From assembly GCA_026929865.2 (NCBI GenBank), contig CM049400.1:25684001-25748000 (forward strand): DNA of 64,000 bases, written 5' to 3'. The DNA is from Hyperoplus lanceolatus (lineage: Eukaryota; Chordata; Actinopteri; Uranoscopiformes; Ammodytidae). The position numbers and the translations under genes are program-made. The notes under the pieces are model-generated. The model was not told where the DNA came from. It saw only the letters and a list, made by a program, of their open reading frames with translations, and searched no databases. Below, piece by piece: positions 50,556 to 63,157 of the stretch (the first letter of the stretch is position 1; each line of letters begins with the position of its first letter).

Positions 50556-51127
50556 CTAAGCGCAGACTATCTCGCTTCCTCAGCCCCATGCATGCAGCCA
50601 GGAAAGCCCAATGAGGGGAAGGTAGGCTGTGTCCTACCCCGAGAGGTTATTTTACTAATCTGCTTGACGTAGCGGATCCCGGGTCTGAGCTTCCCTACTG
50701 TTCAGATCACTGTGACGGGGAGACACACGGGACTCAAGTCAGTGTCAAGCGGTGGGCTCAGGTCTGGCTGTAGTTGGGCAATAGGCTACACATGCAGGAG
50801 GATGACACTTTGGTAGTCGCATCCGAGCTCCTGTGCAATCGAGTCACACCGACCAACCCTGCTGTGGTTGTTATAGCAATAGGAGGAGTGGGAGGTTGCT
50901 GCTCCCTCCTGACAGCGTACACAATGAAGCATTTAAAGTGTTCGCATTGCACCAAATCACCGGCCCGATGGTAACTTTCAGCGGCTGAGTGAGGGTCTGT
51001 TTCTGCACAAATTAGAAATTACATTTTATTCAAAACACTTCTGCTTGCTGCACAACAACGCTTTCGTTTTGAAATACATGTGTTTAAAGCTATGGTTTAA
51101 AGGCAGGGGCATGGCTAGGAGTAGAAT

Positions 51128-51149
51128 GGGGGGGGGGGGGGGGGGGGGG
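51128..51149. repeat. Poly-G run, 22 bases
   Basis: An uninterrupted G tract upstream of camk1d. Homopolymers of this length are often miscounted in assemblies. Confidence 0.9.
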
Positions 51150-51693
51150 CATGCACAGCAGGTTACCCTGGTCCAACTTTTCTCCATGTTTTGAGTTTGT
51201 AGATGTTAATCTGCTTCAAAACCAGTTGGGCTAATACATGTAGGCTACATTAAATATACTGTGCATGGACTATGTAATATAACAGTTAACAATATCTAGA
51301 CTGACCAACTCAAACTGTAAAAGGACGTTAACAAAATGTATTGCCTGAAACTAACTACAAGTCTTTATCAAAGGCAAAATTAGTTAAACTGTTTTGTAGA
51401 GTCAGTTTTCTCTCTATAAATATGCGTCTTCAATGACTTTTGATATAGGCCTACAGTCAAAATAATATGCAGAACTCAGCTAATCAAGTTTAATTTTCAC
51501 CTGGGAAAATCATAAAGAAATTCTTGCTACTCTTGCATGAAACACAGGATTGTCATCAGCCAAAATATATATAAAAAATAAAAAAAACTCCCCTTTTGGG
51601 ACTCCAAATACATCTCAAGCTTAACATGTAAGTCAGCTCTTACAAACATGAGATGAGAAATAAATGAACATGATGCATGAACTTGAAAATAGA

Positions 51694-51738
51694 TTTATTT
51701 GAAAATATTTCTATTTGAATACAACAATTTGGTTTATT
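51694..51738 (-). terminator. Candidate dhtkd1 polyadenylation signals
   Basis: Two AATAAA hexamers read on the minus strand (51699-51694 and 51738-51733), about 750 bases after the dhtkd1 stop and about 1.3 kb before the camk1d start. Confidence 0.3.
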
Positions 51739-52467
51739 TACATTAGCCTTTTTAATGCCATTACTTATCAGAGTCTCAGTTTAAATTATGATTAAATGAT
51801 AATGACAACAAATTTGTACCGTGAAATATCCCAAATACATCTGTGTCAAGGTTTGATACACAGTCAAAATGGTAACAACTCTCTTTGTTAGTCCAGAGAT
51901 CCATTTTAAGTACTCCCGTTCATACATAAACATTTCAAGGTCAATGCGCAGTGTAGTTTGTGATATATTCAATAAAAAAAACATTGCTCATGCAGACTAA
52001 ATGCACAATACCCCCTGTGCTACAATTATGACGGTCAGCTAAAAGTGCTTATTTACGACAATCCAATTGTAAACATCGTCTGTAAGGCCTCCATTCACAT
52101 CTGGACCACAATATTTTTCTTTCCTCCAATAGCCCTTGTAAGCGAAACACATGAAGGATACAGGTGTAGTAAATGAGAGAAAAGGGGCAGATAGGAATTC
52201 AAACCATCAAGATAAAAATTAAAACCTGTGTTTCGACTAACAGTACAGATACAATGATTAATGCTATACTCTTCAACATGTCCTTTCTTTTGTTCTTTAT
52301 CTTATCGAGCAATTAATTTCTAAACCGCACGTTCCTTCTCTTACAAATCTAAAATGTCCCATGTGCAGCAGACCTGCACATATAGGGTCCCCACAGCAGG
52401 ACATAGTGTGTAGTGTAGTGCTGAGGCTTGGTGCTGAGTATGTTTTGGTTCCCAGTGTGGTTGAGTC

Positions 52468-52569
52468 TTAGGAGAAGGTAGCGGTGAGGATGGACTCTTG
52501 TTGCTGATGATGGAGCATCCCGATCCCAACAGCAGGGGCGGGCAGAGAAGGTCGGCTCACCAACCTCAG
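52468..52569 (-). CDS. dhtkd1: dhtkd1 last coding exon
   Basis: This exon encodes [20 protein letters not shown] through [12 protein letters not shown] and TAA at 52470-52468. The acceptor CCTCAG is chosen because it keeps the Leu-Arg-Leu-Val junction known from the family. Confidence 0.93.
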   Translation of the reverse strand: MRLVSRPSLPAPAVGIGMLHHQQQESILTATFS

Positions 52570-55500
52570 CTGAGGAGGACATAGCAGGCGGTTTAGTATG
52601 TGTGTTGTGCGATATCAAACGCTTCATTTCATTTGGCATTCTAGTTGCAGATTGTATCATTTTAAAAACACTCCTCACCTTGCAGGCCAGCTGCTTCTCA
52701 AACCTTGGAGCCACGAATGACCATGGACCCATGTTCTGAGGCTCCTCCTGACTCCATACAAATTCTGTAGGGGGGAGTATTTTTAAATCAGTTACGTGAC
52801 GTCAAAAGAAAAAGAAAAAGAGAACACGATTTATGATGATGTTTTCAAGGCGAGTTCACACCAAACGTGACTTTTTCCTGAAACGTTTCTTCTCCAGGAA
52901 TATACTCATTGAGATTCAAAATCTCTTTTTCAAGAGAGTCCTGGCCAAGACGGCAGCATAAAAACATAAAAGTTTCACATTAAAAAAACAAAATTTCACA
53001 CTTAAAACAAGACACAAAACACAATAAAAAATAAAAATAAAATAAAAAGTCACAAAGCATCAATCTCATTGGCAGTAAGTCAGTGTTCAGTAACCAGGCA
53101 TGTACAGTTTGCGGTTAAATAGTCCTTAATCCTGCTATTGTAATTGTTCATGGTGATAAAGAATATGGTTAGTTAACCTTTAGAATACCTTTAGTTTTTT
53201 ACAACAGACAGAAAGAAGAGAGAAAAAGCCTTCTCCAAGCAGAGCGGACAAACTCAAAAACTAGAAAAGGGTGAAAGAAGAGCTACTTCGATAGCAGTTC
53301 CTCATTCTTGCACCACAAAATGAAGCAATCACAGTCGTAGTGTAGATTCAAACTACAGAGGGTGGACCAAATAACAGAAACACTTTATATAAACAGCCCT
53401 TCAGTGTTTGTCAGATACACCATCAAGTTGTATAATGTTGCCTTGAGGACTCACTAATAAACTGTCAGACTTCTATTGAAGTTCTTAATGGCATTCAATT
53501 TACTATGACTCACTGGTGTAGCAGCTTTTGTATGTATTTTTCTGCACGACTAATTTTGAGATGACTGCATTGTTGGGTGAATGTGCGTATTAAAACGTGA
53601 CATTACTTTCATGCAAGTAAAAAATTATGAAACTGAGCGTTTTGTTGTCAGTTAAGGTCAAAGGGTCATTGCTCACTTCGAGTAGAAGACTGAAAAACGT
53701 AGCCAGGCATCTACAATGATTATAACAACCTCATCAGGGCACTGAGAATTGAAGGATTTCTGTCACAGTTATGACCTTTAATAACATTTCTGTGTGATAA
53801 ATATTGGGAGACCGGACTGCCCCGATGGTGTCTTTGTAGATTTCTCAGAAAATGCAAAGTTAAGAGGATTAAAACAAAACACAAACACACATAGCTTTTT
53901 CTCCACCCAATTCATTCATATTTGAATAAAAACATTTCCAGAACATCTGAGGTTACGACTCGTAAGGTACTTTTTGGTTTACACCTGCAGTTTCAGACAT
54001 TTTTGGTTTGAATTGTTATTTACTTTGAACCTTTACCATTGAGGCTGAAGTGTTGTTTTAATGCATTTCAATGTAAAGAACTGTAATTTTCCTGTGTCTG
54101 AAAAGTACTATATCATAAATAGAGTTGTCTCATCAGTCAGAAAGACTGCAGTATGTAATGTAGCATAGGGAAATGCCTGAAGCATGACATATACAGTGTC
54201 GTGCGAAAGTTTGTAAACCCCTTGAGCCTTTTGGAATTTTATTTATTTTAACCATTATTAACAATTTTTTTTCAATACCAGTATTTTTTATATGAAATAA
54301 CAGATGTTTGTTTATCAATTCAACATTTTTCTTTTCCAGAAATCAATTGTTAAAATAGATAAAACAAATTATTTGACAAATGTTGTATGTGCAAAAGTTT
54401 GTGAACCCTGAGCTGCATTGCTTAAATCGAGCAAGGTAAACACAATCAGGTGGGCCAAACTGATTGATGAAATAGACCAATGTAGTGAGAGATCTTTAGG
54501 GAAGAAATTGGGCGCCACTAAATAAAACAAAGATAAAACCAGGTCAGTTTAGGCTCACCAAACTGAACCCATACAGGTCAGACATGCTCAAAGGGGAAAC
54601 AATCTCAGAGGATCTCAGGAATAGAGTTTTGATGTTGCACATTTGTCTGGGGACAGCTATACATTCGTATAAAAAAGTTTGAGCTCCATCGGCCCACCGT
54701 GAGGCAAATCATCTACAAATGGAGAGCTTTAAGAGTGACTTAACATCTGCCTAGAAGTGGACTTCCTTCAAAAATATCTTCAAGCACCACAAGAAAAGGG
54801 ATTTTTCAGGTAAAAGCCAACCCAAACATTACATCTGGAGATTTGCAGACCATTTGCCATCACCATTCTTCACTTGGGAGAAGGTTCTCTTGGTGGTAGG
54901 CAGAGTTGCGTTTTTGCCCAAACATGGTGGTTTTGGTTATGACCAAACAGATCAATTTTGGACTCATCTGTCCACAGAATAAGACTTCAGGTATCTCCAG
55001 GTGCTCCCTGGCAAAGCTGTGACAAGCAGTTTTGTTCTTTTTTGAGAGCAGAGGCTTCTTCAGCAACCCTCCCTTGAAAGCCATGTTGACTGAGTTTTCT
55101 TCTTATTGTGGAACCATGCACATCTGTCCCAGATGTTGCAAGAGAGGTCTGCAAATCACTAGATGTAATGTGTGGGTTGGCTTTTAACTAAAAAAATACT
55201 TTTCTTGTGGCGCTTGAAGATATTTTTGAAGGAAGTCCACTTCTAGGCAGATGTTCATTCACTCTTAAAGCTCTCCATTTGTAGATGATTTGCCTCACGG
55301 TGGACCGATGGAGCTCAAACTTTTTTTGAATTAATTTATAGCTGTCCCCAGACAAATGTGCAGCATCACAACTCTATTCCTGAGATCTTCTGAGATTTTT
55401 TACCCTTTTAGCATGTCTGACCTGTATGGGATCAGTTTGGTGGGCCTAAACTGACCTGGTTTTATCTAGTGGCGCCCAATTTCTTCCATAAAGATCTCTC

Positions 55501-58500
55501 ATTACATTGGTCTATTTCATCAATCAATTTGGCCCACCTGATTGTGTTTACCTTGCTCGATTTCAGCAATGCAGCTTAGGGTTCACAAACTTTTGCACAT
55601 ACAACATTTGTCAAATAATTTGTTTTATCTATTTTAACAATTGATTTCTGGAAAAGAAAAATGTTGAATTGATAAACAAACATCTGTTATTTCATATAAA
55701 AAATACTGGTATTGAAAAAAATGAATTAATAATGGTTAACATAAATAAAATTCCAAAAGGCTCAAGGGGTTCACAAACTTTCGCACGACACTGTACATAT
55801 CACAGGAAAATAAATGTTAAAAAGGGGAACAGGGGGCACAGAGAAACTACAGCATATATTTAACTATGGTTATAGAGTTATAGTTAAGTTGAGCAGTTAA
55901 CTTCATGTAAGAAAATACATAATATAGCATATCCTACTGTATTATTAATTTTCTGACTCCAAATTAAAAGCATCCCTTTTCCTCTTAGACACACTCCTTT
56001 GTATTATCTATGTCGTATTTCAGGCAAAATTATTAACTGAGACATGAACAAACCACATGGATTCATTCATATTGTGAATAAATTATATGAAAAAGTTATA
56101 AAAACTGGAATCAAATATTCTGACCTTCACCACATTTGTATTAACTGTGGGGATATGGTAGGGGTTGTTCATTTTGTTTTCTACTGTGTTTTTTATAGGT
56201 GAATGGTAATGTAGCTGAGGAACACAGTCAGGTCCTTTACACAGAGTTTCTACACATTCTTCAACATACAATTTAAGAATTTTCTTGGACTTTTGCAGGC
56301 CCAATTTTTTCAAATTCAATTACCCAACATGGCACAATTTGAGACATAGATCAAGGTTAATTACCATTACAACAATGAGAATTGTATATACTATATAAAT
56401 ATATAAATCCAGTCACTTTCAATGTGTTAAGTTGTTAGTGAGTAAGCCCTGGTTTGCTTGTAATGGAGCAGGAGAAGCTGAAACTTATACAACACAAAGA
56501 GAAAGATACACTGAAGCTAAGGGGCCCACACATACCTTTGGCATTGGTGTATTTGTTGAGCTCCTTCTGCAGAGCCTCAAGTGGGAACGGACACAGCTCC
56601 TCCACACGAATCAGTGCTGTGGTCTGGTTGGCTGCTGCTGTCTCCCTCTGCTTCAGCAGGGCATAGTAATGCTTACCAGAGCACAGCACCACCCTCTGGA
56701 CACTACGTAGAATAGAAGAAAAAAAATGACTGGGATTAATGAGAGAAGGATTTAGAGATTATTTTGGCAGGTTAATGTCTATGCGAATGAGATTAAATTA
56801 GAATAATTAGAAATGTCTGTTAAGTACGGAAGAGTTTTGGGACCACAGGGAAGAAAGAATAGGATTTTTTTTTCTTAATTTTTATAATAAAAGAAAAAAT
56901 CATATATCAGTGATTCTTGAGAACCGGGACAAAAGGCCGTCTTCCATATGTAACTGCTGTTATGTTTAAAACTAAAATTATTTAAAATTGTAGATGTTAT
57001 TAGGGATTAAGAATAGAATGTCTGGAGCACAACTATCCCCTTAAATTTAATTTTATTATTATGTCAAATATATGACACTTGTCATCTTATCACAATGTCC
57101 AAAACAGTGTGTCCTCAGAGAAGGTTTCAATCTTTCATATGCAATAAAACCTATTAAAAGTGTACTTAAATGATTAAAAAGAGCTTTTTTTCAAAAGCAA
57201 CACTAAATAATCTCTCATATCTATTAATACAGTTTTTCTACAAAACATTCATGTTTTATAAGGATTCTAAGTGGTGGGACCACTTTACTGTAAGTCAACA
57301 CTGTCAGACATTTCCTTATGTAAAATATAATAAAATTAGGCGAAATAAGGGGCAGCTGTCACTTTGAAGGACCTCTTGTCACATTCTACCTCTGCAGAGT
57401 ACATTAGAGTCAGACAGGCTCTGATAAGTGTTGTAGTTTTAGAATATTTTACATTCCGAATCTTGAAAGTCCTGTGTCACAACCATGATATGTCATCACC
57501 GACTTACAATTTCTGAAGAAGTAATTTGAAATGTTTTGATCATTTTATTTTCCTGAAGTAGTTCATACTAGCACCTAACATCAACAGAAAAACCAAATGG
57601 CTACTAGATAAATTCCATTTGTTATGTTTAAGAAACGTTAAATATGTCAACACCGTCAGCCTTCTCAATAGGCTTGAGAATTATGGCATTAGAGGTATAG
57701 CACGGGACTGGGTCAGAAGTTATTTACAGGACAGGAAACAATATGTGAAATTAGGGGAGATCACATCGACATGCTTGGATATTATTTGTGGGGTCCCTCA
57801 AGGGTCAATTTTAGGGCCGAAATTATTCCTGCTTTACATAAATGATATTTGGAAAGTTTCGAAGGTCATCATCATCATCATCATCTTCAACCGCTTATCC
57901 GAGATCGGGTCGCGGGGGCAGCAGCTTGAGCAGGGAACCCCAAACTTCTCTTTCCCGGGCCACTTCAACCAGCTCTGACTGGGGGATCCCGAGGCGTTCC
58001 CAGGCCAGCGTGGAAATATAATCTCTCCACCTAGTCCTGGGTCTTCCCCGAAGCCTCCTCCCAGCTGGACGCTCCTGGAACACCTCCCTAGGGAGGCCCC
58101 CTGGGGGCATCCTTACCAGATGCCCGAACCACCTCAACTGGCTCCTTTCAACGCAAAGGAGTAGCGGCTCTGCCCCGAGTTCCTCACGAATGACTGAGCT
58201 TCTCACCCTATCTCTAAGGGAGACGCCAGCCACCCTCCTGAGAAAGCCCATTTCGGCCGCTTGTACCCGCGACCTCGTTCTTTCGGTCATTACCCAGCCT
58301 TCATGACCATAGGTGAGGGTAGGAACAAAGATCGCCCGGTAGATCGAAAGCTTTGCCTTACGACTCAGCTCTCTTTTCGTCACAACAGTGCGGTAAAGCG
58401 AGTGCAAAACCGCCCCTGCTGCTCCGATTCTACGGCCAATCTCACGCTCCATTGTTCCCTCACTCGCAAACAAGACCCCGAGGTACTTGAACTCCTTCAC

Positions 58501-61500
58501 TTGGGGTAAGGACTCATTCCCTACCTGTAGTAGACAATCCATCGGTTTCCTGCTGAGCACCATGGCCTCCGATTTAGAGGTGCTGATCCTCATCCCAACC
58601 GCTTCACACTCGGCTGCAAACCGATCCAATGAGAGCTGAAGGTCACAGGCCGATGATGCCATCAGAACCACATCATCCGCAAACAGCAGAGATGAGATCT
58701 TCAGACCACCAAACTGCAACCCCTCTCCACCACGACTACGCCTTGATATCCTGTCCATAAATATCACAAACAGGATTGGTGATAAAGCGCAGCCCTGGCG
58801 GAGGCCAACCCCCACCGGAAACGAGTCTGACTTACTACCGAGAACCCGTACACAGCTCTCGCTTTGAGCGTACAGAGATTGGATGGCCCTGAGAAGAGAC
58901 ACCCTCACCCCATCCTCCCGCAGCACCCCCCACAGTATCTCCCGGGGAACCCGGTCATAAGCCTTCTCCAGATCCACAAAACACATGTAGACTGGATGAG
59001 CAAACTCCCAAGCTCCCTCTAGGATCCTTGCGAGAGTGAAGAGCTGGTCCGTTGTTCCACGGCCAGGACGGAATCCGCATTGTTCCTCTTCAATCTGAGG
59101 TTCGACTATCGGCCGAACCCTCCTTTCCAGCACCTTGGAGTAGACTTTGCCGGGAAGGCTGAGAAGTGTGATACCCCGGTAGTTGGAACACACTCTCTGG
59201 TCCCCCTTTTTAAAAATAGGAACCACCACCCCGGTCTGCCACTCCTTCAGCACTGTACCCGACTTCCACGCAATGTTGAAGAGGCGTGTCATCCAAGACA
59301 GCCCCTCCACACCCATTGCTTTCAGCATTTCTGGACGGATCTCATCAACCCCCGGGGCTTTGCCACTGTGGAGTTGTTTGACTACCTCAGTGACTTCCAC
59401 CAGGGAAATTGACGATGATCCCCCATCAGCCTCCAGCTCTGCCTCCAACATAGAGGGCGTGTTAGTCGGATTCAGGAGTTCCTCAAAGTGCTCTTTCCAC
59501 CGACCGACTACCTCCTCAGTTGAGGTCAACAGCGTCCCATCCTTACTGTACACAGCTTGGATAGTTCCCCGCTTCCCCCTCCTGAGGTGCCGGACGGTCT
59601 TCCAGAAACACTTTGGTGCCGACCGAAAGTCCTTCTCCATGGTTTCTCCGAACTTCTCCCACACCCGCTGCTTTGCCTCTGACACGGCAGAAGCTGCAGC
59701 CCTTCGGGCCTGTCGGTACCTTGCAACTGCCTCAGGAGTCCCCTGAGATAACATATCCCGGAAGCACTCCTTCTTCAGTCGGACGGCTTCCCTGACCACC
59801 GAGGTCCACCACGGCGTTCGAGGGTTACCGCCCCTTGAGGCACCTAAGACCTTGAGACCACAGCTGCCTGCCGCGGCTTCAGCAATGGAAGTTTTGAACA
59901 TCGACCACTCGGGTTCAATGCCCCCAACCTCCACAGGGATGCTAGAAAAGCTCTGCAGGAGGTGCAAATTAAAGATCTCTTGAACAGGGGCCTCCGCTAG
60001 ACGTTCCCAGTTCACCCGCACTACCCGTTTGGGCTTACCAGGTCTGTCCAGAGTCTTCCCCCACCCTTTGACCCAACTCACAACCAGATGGTGATCAGTT
60101 GACAGCTCCGCCCCTCTCTTCACCCGAGTGTCCGAAACATGCGGCCTCAGATCAGATGATACGATCACAAAATCGATCATCGACCTTCGGCCTAGGGCGC
60201 TCTGGTACCATGTACACTTATGAGCATCCTTATGTTCGAACATGGTGTTTGTTATAGACAAACCATGCCCAGCACAGAAGTCTAACAACAAACGACCACT
60301 CGGGTTCAGATCAGGGAGGCCGTTCCTCCCAATCACGCCTTTCCAGGTGTCTCCATCATTGCCCACGTGCGCGTTAAAGTCTCCCAGCAGAACTATGGAG
60401 TCCCCTACCGGAGCCCCATGCAGGACTCCGTTCAGGGTCTCCAAGAAGGCCGAATACTCCGAACTGCTGTTTGGTGCATACGCACAAACAACAGTCAGAG
60501 TCTTCCCCCCCACAACCCGGAGGCGTAGGGAGGCGACCCTGTCGTCCACCAGGGTAAACTCCAACGTAGTAGCGCCCAGCCGGGGGCTCGTGAGTATCCC
60601 CACACCGGCCCGGCGCCTCACACCTTGGGCAACTCCAGAGAAGAATAGAGTCCAACCCCTGTCCAGAAGTACGGTTCCAGAGCCAAGACTGTGCGTGGAG
60701 GTAAGCCCCACCAGATCTAATTGGTAGCGCTCCACCTCCCGCACCAGTTCCGGCTCCTTCCCCCACAGCGAGGTGACGTTCCACGTCCCCAAAGCCAGCC
60801 TCTGCCGCCCGGGTCTGGTCCGTCGTGGTCCCCGCCCTTCACTGCCACCCTGTATGCAGCGCACCCGACCCCAGCGGTTCCTCCGATGAGTGGTGGGCCC
60901 ATCCGTTGTAGAGGAGTGTGTTGCCACGTAGCTTTTTCGGGCTGTGCCCGGCCAGGCCCCGCGGCAGACCCGGCCACCAGACGCTCGCAGGCGGGCCCCC
61001 TGTCTGGGCCTGGCTCCAGCCGGGGGCCCCGGGCTTCCTCCGGGCAGGGTCTCTCCTCCTCGTTTGTGTTGTTCCATGAGGTCTTTTTGAACCATTCTTA
61101 GTCGGGCCCCTCACCTGAGACCACTTTGCCTTGGGAGACCCTACCAGGAGCACTAGGCTCCGGACAACACAGCTCTCAGGTTCACAGGGGCACACAAACC
61201 TCTCCACCACGGTAAGGTGATGGTTCCCGGAGAGTTTCGAAGGTCTTAAAGTTAATTTTATTTGCTGACGACACAAACATCTCCTATTCTGGGCATGATC
61301 TGAATAATATGGTTGAGACTGTAAACATTGAATTGACAAAGTTACATGGGTGGTTAAACCGAAATAAGTTATCATTAAATTTGGAAAAAAACTAAATTTA
61401 TGTTGTTTGGTAGGAGAGCAGCAGATGTCTCTGTGAAAATCCAGGTAAATGGGATAGATATTGAAAGGGTCAAGCAACACAAAGTACTAGGGGTAATAAT

Positions 61501-62613
61501 GGATGACAAGTTAAGTTGGAAACCACAAGTTAGCCATCTTAGGGGCAAAATAGCCAGGAGTATTTCTATACTTTGGAAATCACAATATTTTTTCAATCAA
61601 AAGGCCTTAACTGTATTATATTGGACTTTAGTTTCCCCACATCTGCGTTACTGTGTTGAGGTGTGGGGAAACACTTACAAAGGTAAATTGCACCCATTGG
61701 AGATCCTTCAAAAAAGAGCAATAATAATAATATATCAAGCAACTTACAGGGCACACACTAATAACTTCTTTATTGATGGTAGAATTCTCAAATTACGGGA
61801 CGTAGTAAGTTACCACACCGTTCAAATGATGTACAAGGCTTCAAAAAAAAAGCCTTCCTGTCAGTTTACAAGCAATGTTTGAAGAAAGAGGAGTCTCGCA
61901 TGATTTAAGAAGAAAAAGAAGATTTACAGAGAAGAATATACGGACCACACTTAAATCATTTTCGATTTCTGTAAAGGGTATTAAATTATGGAATGAACTT
62001 GAGGAAGATATCACAGGGAGTTGCAGTTTGCGAATTTTCAAAAAAATGTATGTCTCTAAAATTATGGAAAATTATAGACTGAAAGCAGAACACTAAGATG
62101 CGGATAAAAGGTGGATGGCACTATCATAACATTATTGTAAAAGAGAGGTCAGCAGAATGACTTGTTTGGGTTTGAATACTTTTGCAGTTGTGTTTAGACT
62201 ACCAGATAATGACATTGAAAAGGCCACAATAAAAGGGCAAAACAAACTCTGCATTGTACAGAAAATCAGAAAGGAGCAGAACTGATCTTAAAAGCTGAAG
62301 CAAGTGGATTAATCATGGAACTGCTAAATTGGTCTCTAAATGCCATTTAATTGTGTGTTTTCTTCCTTTTTATTTTTTATTTCTTTTATTTTTGACTTTT
62401 TATTTTTTTATTTTTTATTTTATTTCCTGTGATCAGTAAATGTGTATCTGATTTTGAATCTGATGAAAGTGGGGGCGGGACTCGATAAGCCTTAGGCTTC
62501 TTCCGTCACCCTTCGGACAACACTATTTAAGATTTATGATGTGAAAGAGATAATTGTGTATTGTGTGGGATTGTCCGAAAGATAAATAAATAAATAAATA
62601 CATAAATAAATAA

Positions 62614-62644
<31 letters not shown>

Positions 62645-62654
62645 TACATACACG

Positions 62655-62697
<43 letters not shown>

Positions 62698-63157
62698 TTG
62701 TCTTTATTCTCGAAGTGCATAATAAAAAATAAATAAATAAAAATAAACTCATCCTCAAATTTGTTTCCTCCCTATGGCCCTAATGCTTTCCCGCAGTTAA
62801 TAGGCCTTCTGTACCTTTCTGCTGCCGAGACCGAAGTATCACCCAACACTGGTTTGAAAGATGTTCCTGGTGCCAGTTCAGTCAGACTGGACGCTGCCCC
62901 CTGTCAAAAACAACAAACATTATTCAGTCAATAACATGGAAAATGTTAATCATTTGTGTTTTTTTTATTTTACAGCCTGTACAGTTGCTTACCGAAAACC
63001 TGAGCAGCGTCTTGGGTCCCACCACAATGAGAGGTTTGCGGAAGTTGCGGATCATCTGTCTCCTGAGTAGGTGGAAGTACTGAGCAGAGTTGGTGGGGTT
63101 GACCACGCCCATGTTCACAGTGTCACCGTCCACTCCCTCCTCTTTACTGTCACACAT
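52468..63157 (-). CDS. dhtkd1: 2-oxoadipate dehydrogenase E1 component, C-terminal part (last five exons; 5' part off the right edge)
   Basis: Exons 63157-62993, 62900-62815, 56702-56536, 52764-52679 and 52569-52468 join in frame to 201 residues and a TAA stop. DHTKD1 is the mitochondrial thiamine-diphosphate E1 subunit that decarboxylates 2-oxoadipate in lysine and tryptophan breakdown; the human protein has 919 residues. Diagnostic stretches are [77 protein letters not shown] and [20 protein letters not shown]. These are the transketolase C-terminal region shared with OGDH; the wording favours DHTKD1 over OGDH/OGDHL. Its introns carry a palindromic Tc1 element and two nested LINEs. It lies head-to-tail with camk1d: the stop is about 2.1 kb upstream of the camk1d ATG. 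Confidence 0.94.
52679..52764 (-). CDS. dhtkd1: dhtkd1 exon (second from last)
   Basis: This exon encodes [18 protein letters not shown] through [11 protein letters not shown], ending on a codon boundary at GTGAGG. The intron before it contains the palindromic Tc1 element. Confidence 0.95.
52893..53050 (-). repeat. Possible retroposon remnant in dhtkd1 intron
   Basis: CTCATTGAGATTCAAAATCT and AAGAGAGTCCTGGCCAAGA precede an AATAAAAATAAAAT-rich stretch, resembling a fish interspersed repeat. Extent uncertain. Confidence 0.3.
54194..55793 (-). mobile_element. Second palindromic Tc1-type derivative (5' half duplicated in inverted orientation)
   Basis: CAGTGTCGTGCGAAAGTTTG and its inverted copy end the element, flanked by TA (54192-54193, 55794-55795). 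The two arms, about 54194-54851 and 55146-55793, are inverted copies of about 650 bp with only scattered differences. The arms correspond to the terminal repeat plus the N-terminal transposase part, including a CTACAAATGGAGAGC block. The loop (about 54852-55145) holds a minus-strand transposase fragment ([18 protein letters not shown]; the second Asp region decayed to [12 protein letters not shown]). It lies in the dhtkd1 intron between 52765 and 56535. Confidence 0.85.
56536..56702 (-). CDS. dhtkd1: dhtkd1 exon (third from last)
   Basis: This exon encodes [20 protein letters not shown] through [18 protein letters not shown]. The phases fit both neighbours. The intron before it (56703-62814) is expanded to 6.1 kb by LINEs. 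Confidence 0.94.
57868..61232 (-). mobile_element. Nearly full-length RTE/Expander-like LINE with an intact ORF, nested in another LINE
   Basis: The insertion is bounded by a perfect 13-bp duplication AGTTTCGAAGGTC (57855-57867 and 61233-61245). On the minus strand a 5' leader of about 137 bases precedes an uninterrupted ORF (61095-57895). After the stop comes a short 3' end closing in (GAT)n. The large ORF, tail and short leader suggest a young insertion. The clade is judged from protein wording and tail only. Confidence 0.85.
57895..61095 (-). CDS. LINE ORF: AP-type endonuclease plus reverse transcriptase (1066 residues)
   Basis: The ORF encodes the enzyme that nicks target DNA and copies the element's RNA in place. 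Residues about 100-345 are the endonuclease, with [37 protein letters not shown] and [11 protein letters not shown]. Residues about 570-840 are the reverse transcriptase: [63 protein letters not shown] and [13 protein letters not shown] (catalytic FADD at 805-808). The C-terminal part ends near [14 protein letters not shown]. The frame is open throughout. The N-terminal 95 residues are Gly/Arg/Pro-rich with no domain recognised, so the true start could be internal. Confidence 0.88.
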   Translation of the reverse strand: MVQKDLMEQHKRGGETLPGGSPGPPAGARPRQGARLRASGGRVCRGAWPGTARKSYVATHSSTTDGPTTHRRNRWGRVRCIQGGSEGRGPRRTRPGRQRLALGTWNVTSLWGKEPELVREVERYQLDLVGLTSTHSLGSGTVLLDRGWTLFFSGVAQGVRRRAGVGILTSPRLGATTLEFTLVDDRVASLRLRVVGGKTLTVVCAYAPNSSSEYSAFLETLNGVLHGAPVGDSIVLLGDFNAHVGNDGDTWKGVIGRNGLPDLNPSGRLLLDFCAGHGLSITNTMFEHKDAHKCTWYQSALGRRSMIDFVIVSSDLRPHVSDTRVKRGAELSTDHHLVVSWVKGWGKTLDRPGKPKRVVRVNWERLAEAPVQEIFNLHLLQSFSSIPVEVGGIEPEWSMFKTSIAEAAAGSCGLKVLGASRGGNPRTPWWTSVVREAVRLKKECFRDMLSQGTPEAVARYRQARRAAASAVSEAKQRVWEKFGETMEKDFRSAPKCFWKTVRHLRRGKRGTIQAVYSKDGTLLTSTEEVVGRWKEHFEELLNPTNTPSMLEAELEADGGSSSISLVEVTEVVKQLHSGKAPGVDEIRPEMLKAMGVEGLSWMTRLFNIAWKSGTVLKEWQTGVVVPIFKKGDQRVCSNYRGITLLSLPGKVYSKVLERRVRPIVEPQIEEEQCGFRPGRGTTDQLFTLARILEGAWEFAHPVYMCFVDLEKAYDRVPREILWGVLREDGVRVSLLRAIQSLYAQSESCVRVLGSKSDSFPVGVGLRQGCALSPILFVIFMDRISRRSRGGEGLQFGGLKISSLLFADDVVLMASSACDLQLSLDRFAAECEAVGMRISTSKSEAMVLSRKPMDCLLQVGNESLPQVKEFKYLGVLFASEGTMEREIGRRIGAAGAVLHSLYRTVVTKRELSRKAKLSIYRAIFVPTLTYGHEGWVMTERTRSRVQAAEMGFLRRVAGVSLRDRVRSSVIREELGAEPLLLCVERSQLRWFGHLVRMPPGGLPREVFQERPAGRRLRGRPRTRWRDYISTLAWERLGIPQSELVEVAREREVWGSLLKLLPPRPDLG
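62583..62692. repeat. (AAAT)n/(TA)n tract after the LINE tail
   Basis: TAAA units merge into TA and CA/TA runs at the 3' end of the plus-strand LINE, consistent with its tail having expanded. Confidence 0.9.
62815..62900 (-). CDS. dhtkd1: dhtkd1 exon (fourth from last)
   Basis: This exon encodes [18 protein letters not shown] through [10 protein letters not shown] plus two bases, completed to Ser by the next exon. The donor is GTACAG. Confidence 0.92.
62993..63157 (-). CDS. dhtkd1: dhtkd1 exon (fifth from last)
   Basis: This 55-codon exon begins and ends on codon boundaries (TTAG acceptor, GTAAGC donor). It encodes [20 protein letters not shown] through [17 protein letters not shown]. Confidence 0.95.

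Larger units (their letters stand above)
57594..62610 (+). mobile_element. LINE (L2/Rex1-like) split by the nested element
   Basis: The plus-strand reverse transcriptase runs from about 57620 ([40 protein letters not shown]) to 57854. It resumes after the insertion at 61246 ([16 protein letters not shown]). A frameshift in the A-run near 61390 separates the last segment ([20 protein letters not shown] to about 61882). The 3' UTR runs to a (TAAA)n tail near 62610. The 5' part is missing. It lies in a dhtkd1 intron, antisense to the gene. Confidence 0.75.

Noticed and set aside
52349..52732. 127-codon minus-strand frame running through the dhtkd1 end
   Set aside because: It reads through an intron and leaves the true frame. 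The spliced exons 52764-52679 and 52569-52468 give the conserved C-terminus.
58261..61480. Plus-strand and alternative-frame open frames over the nested LINE
   Set aside because: Shadows of the 1066-codon minus-strand ORF, whose motifs fix the true frame.
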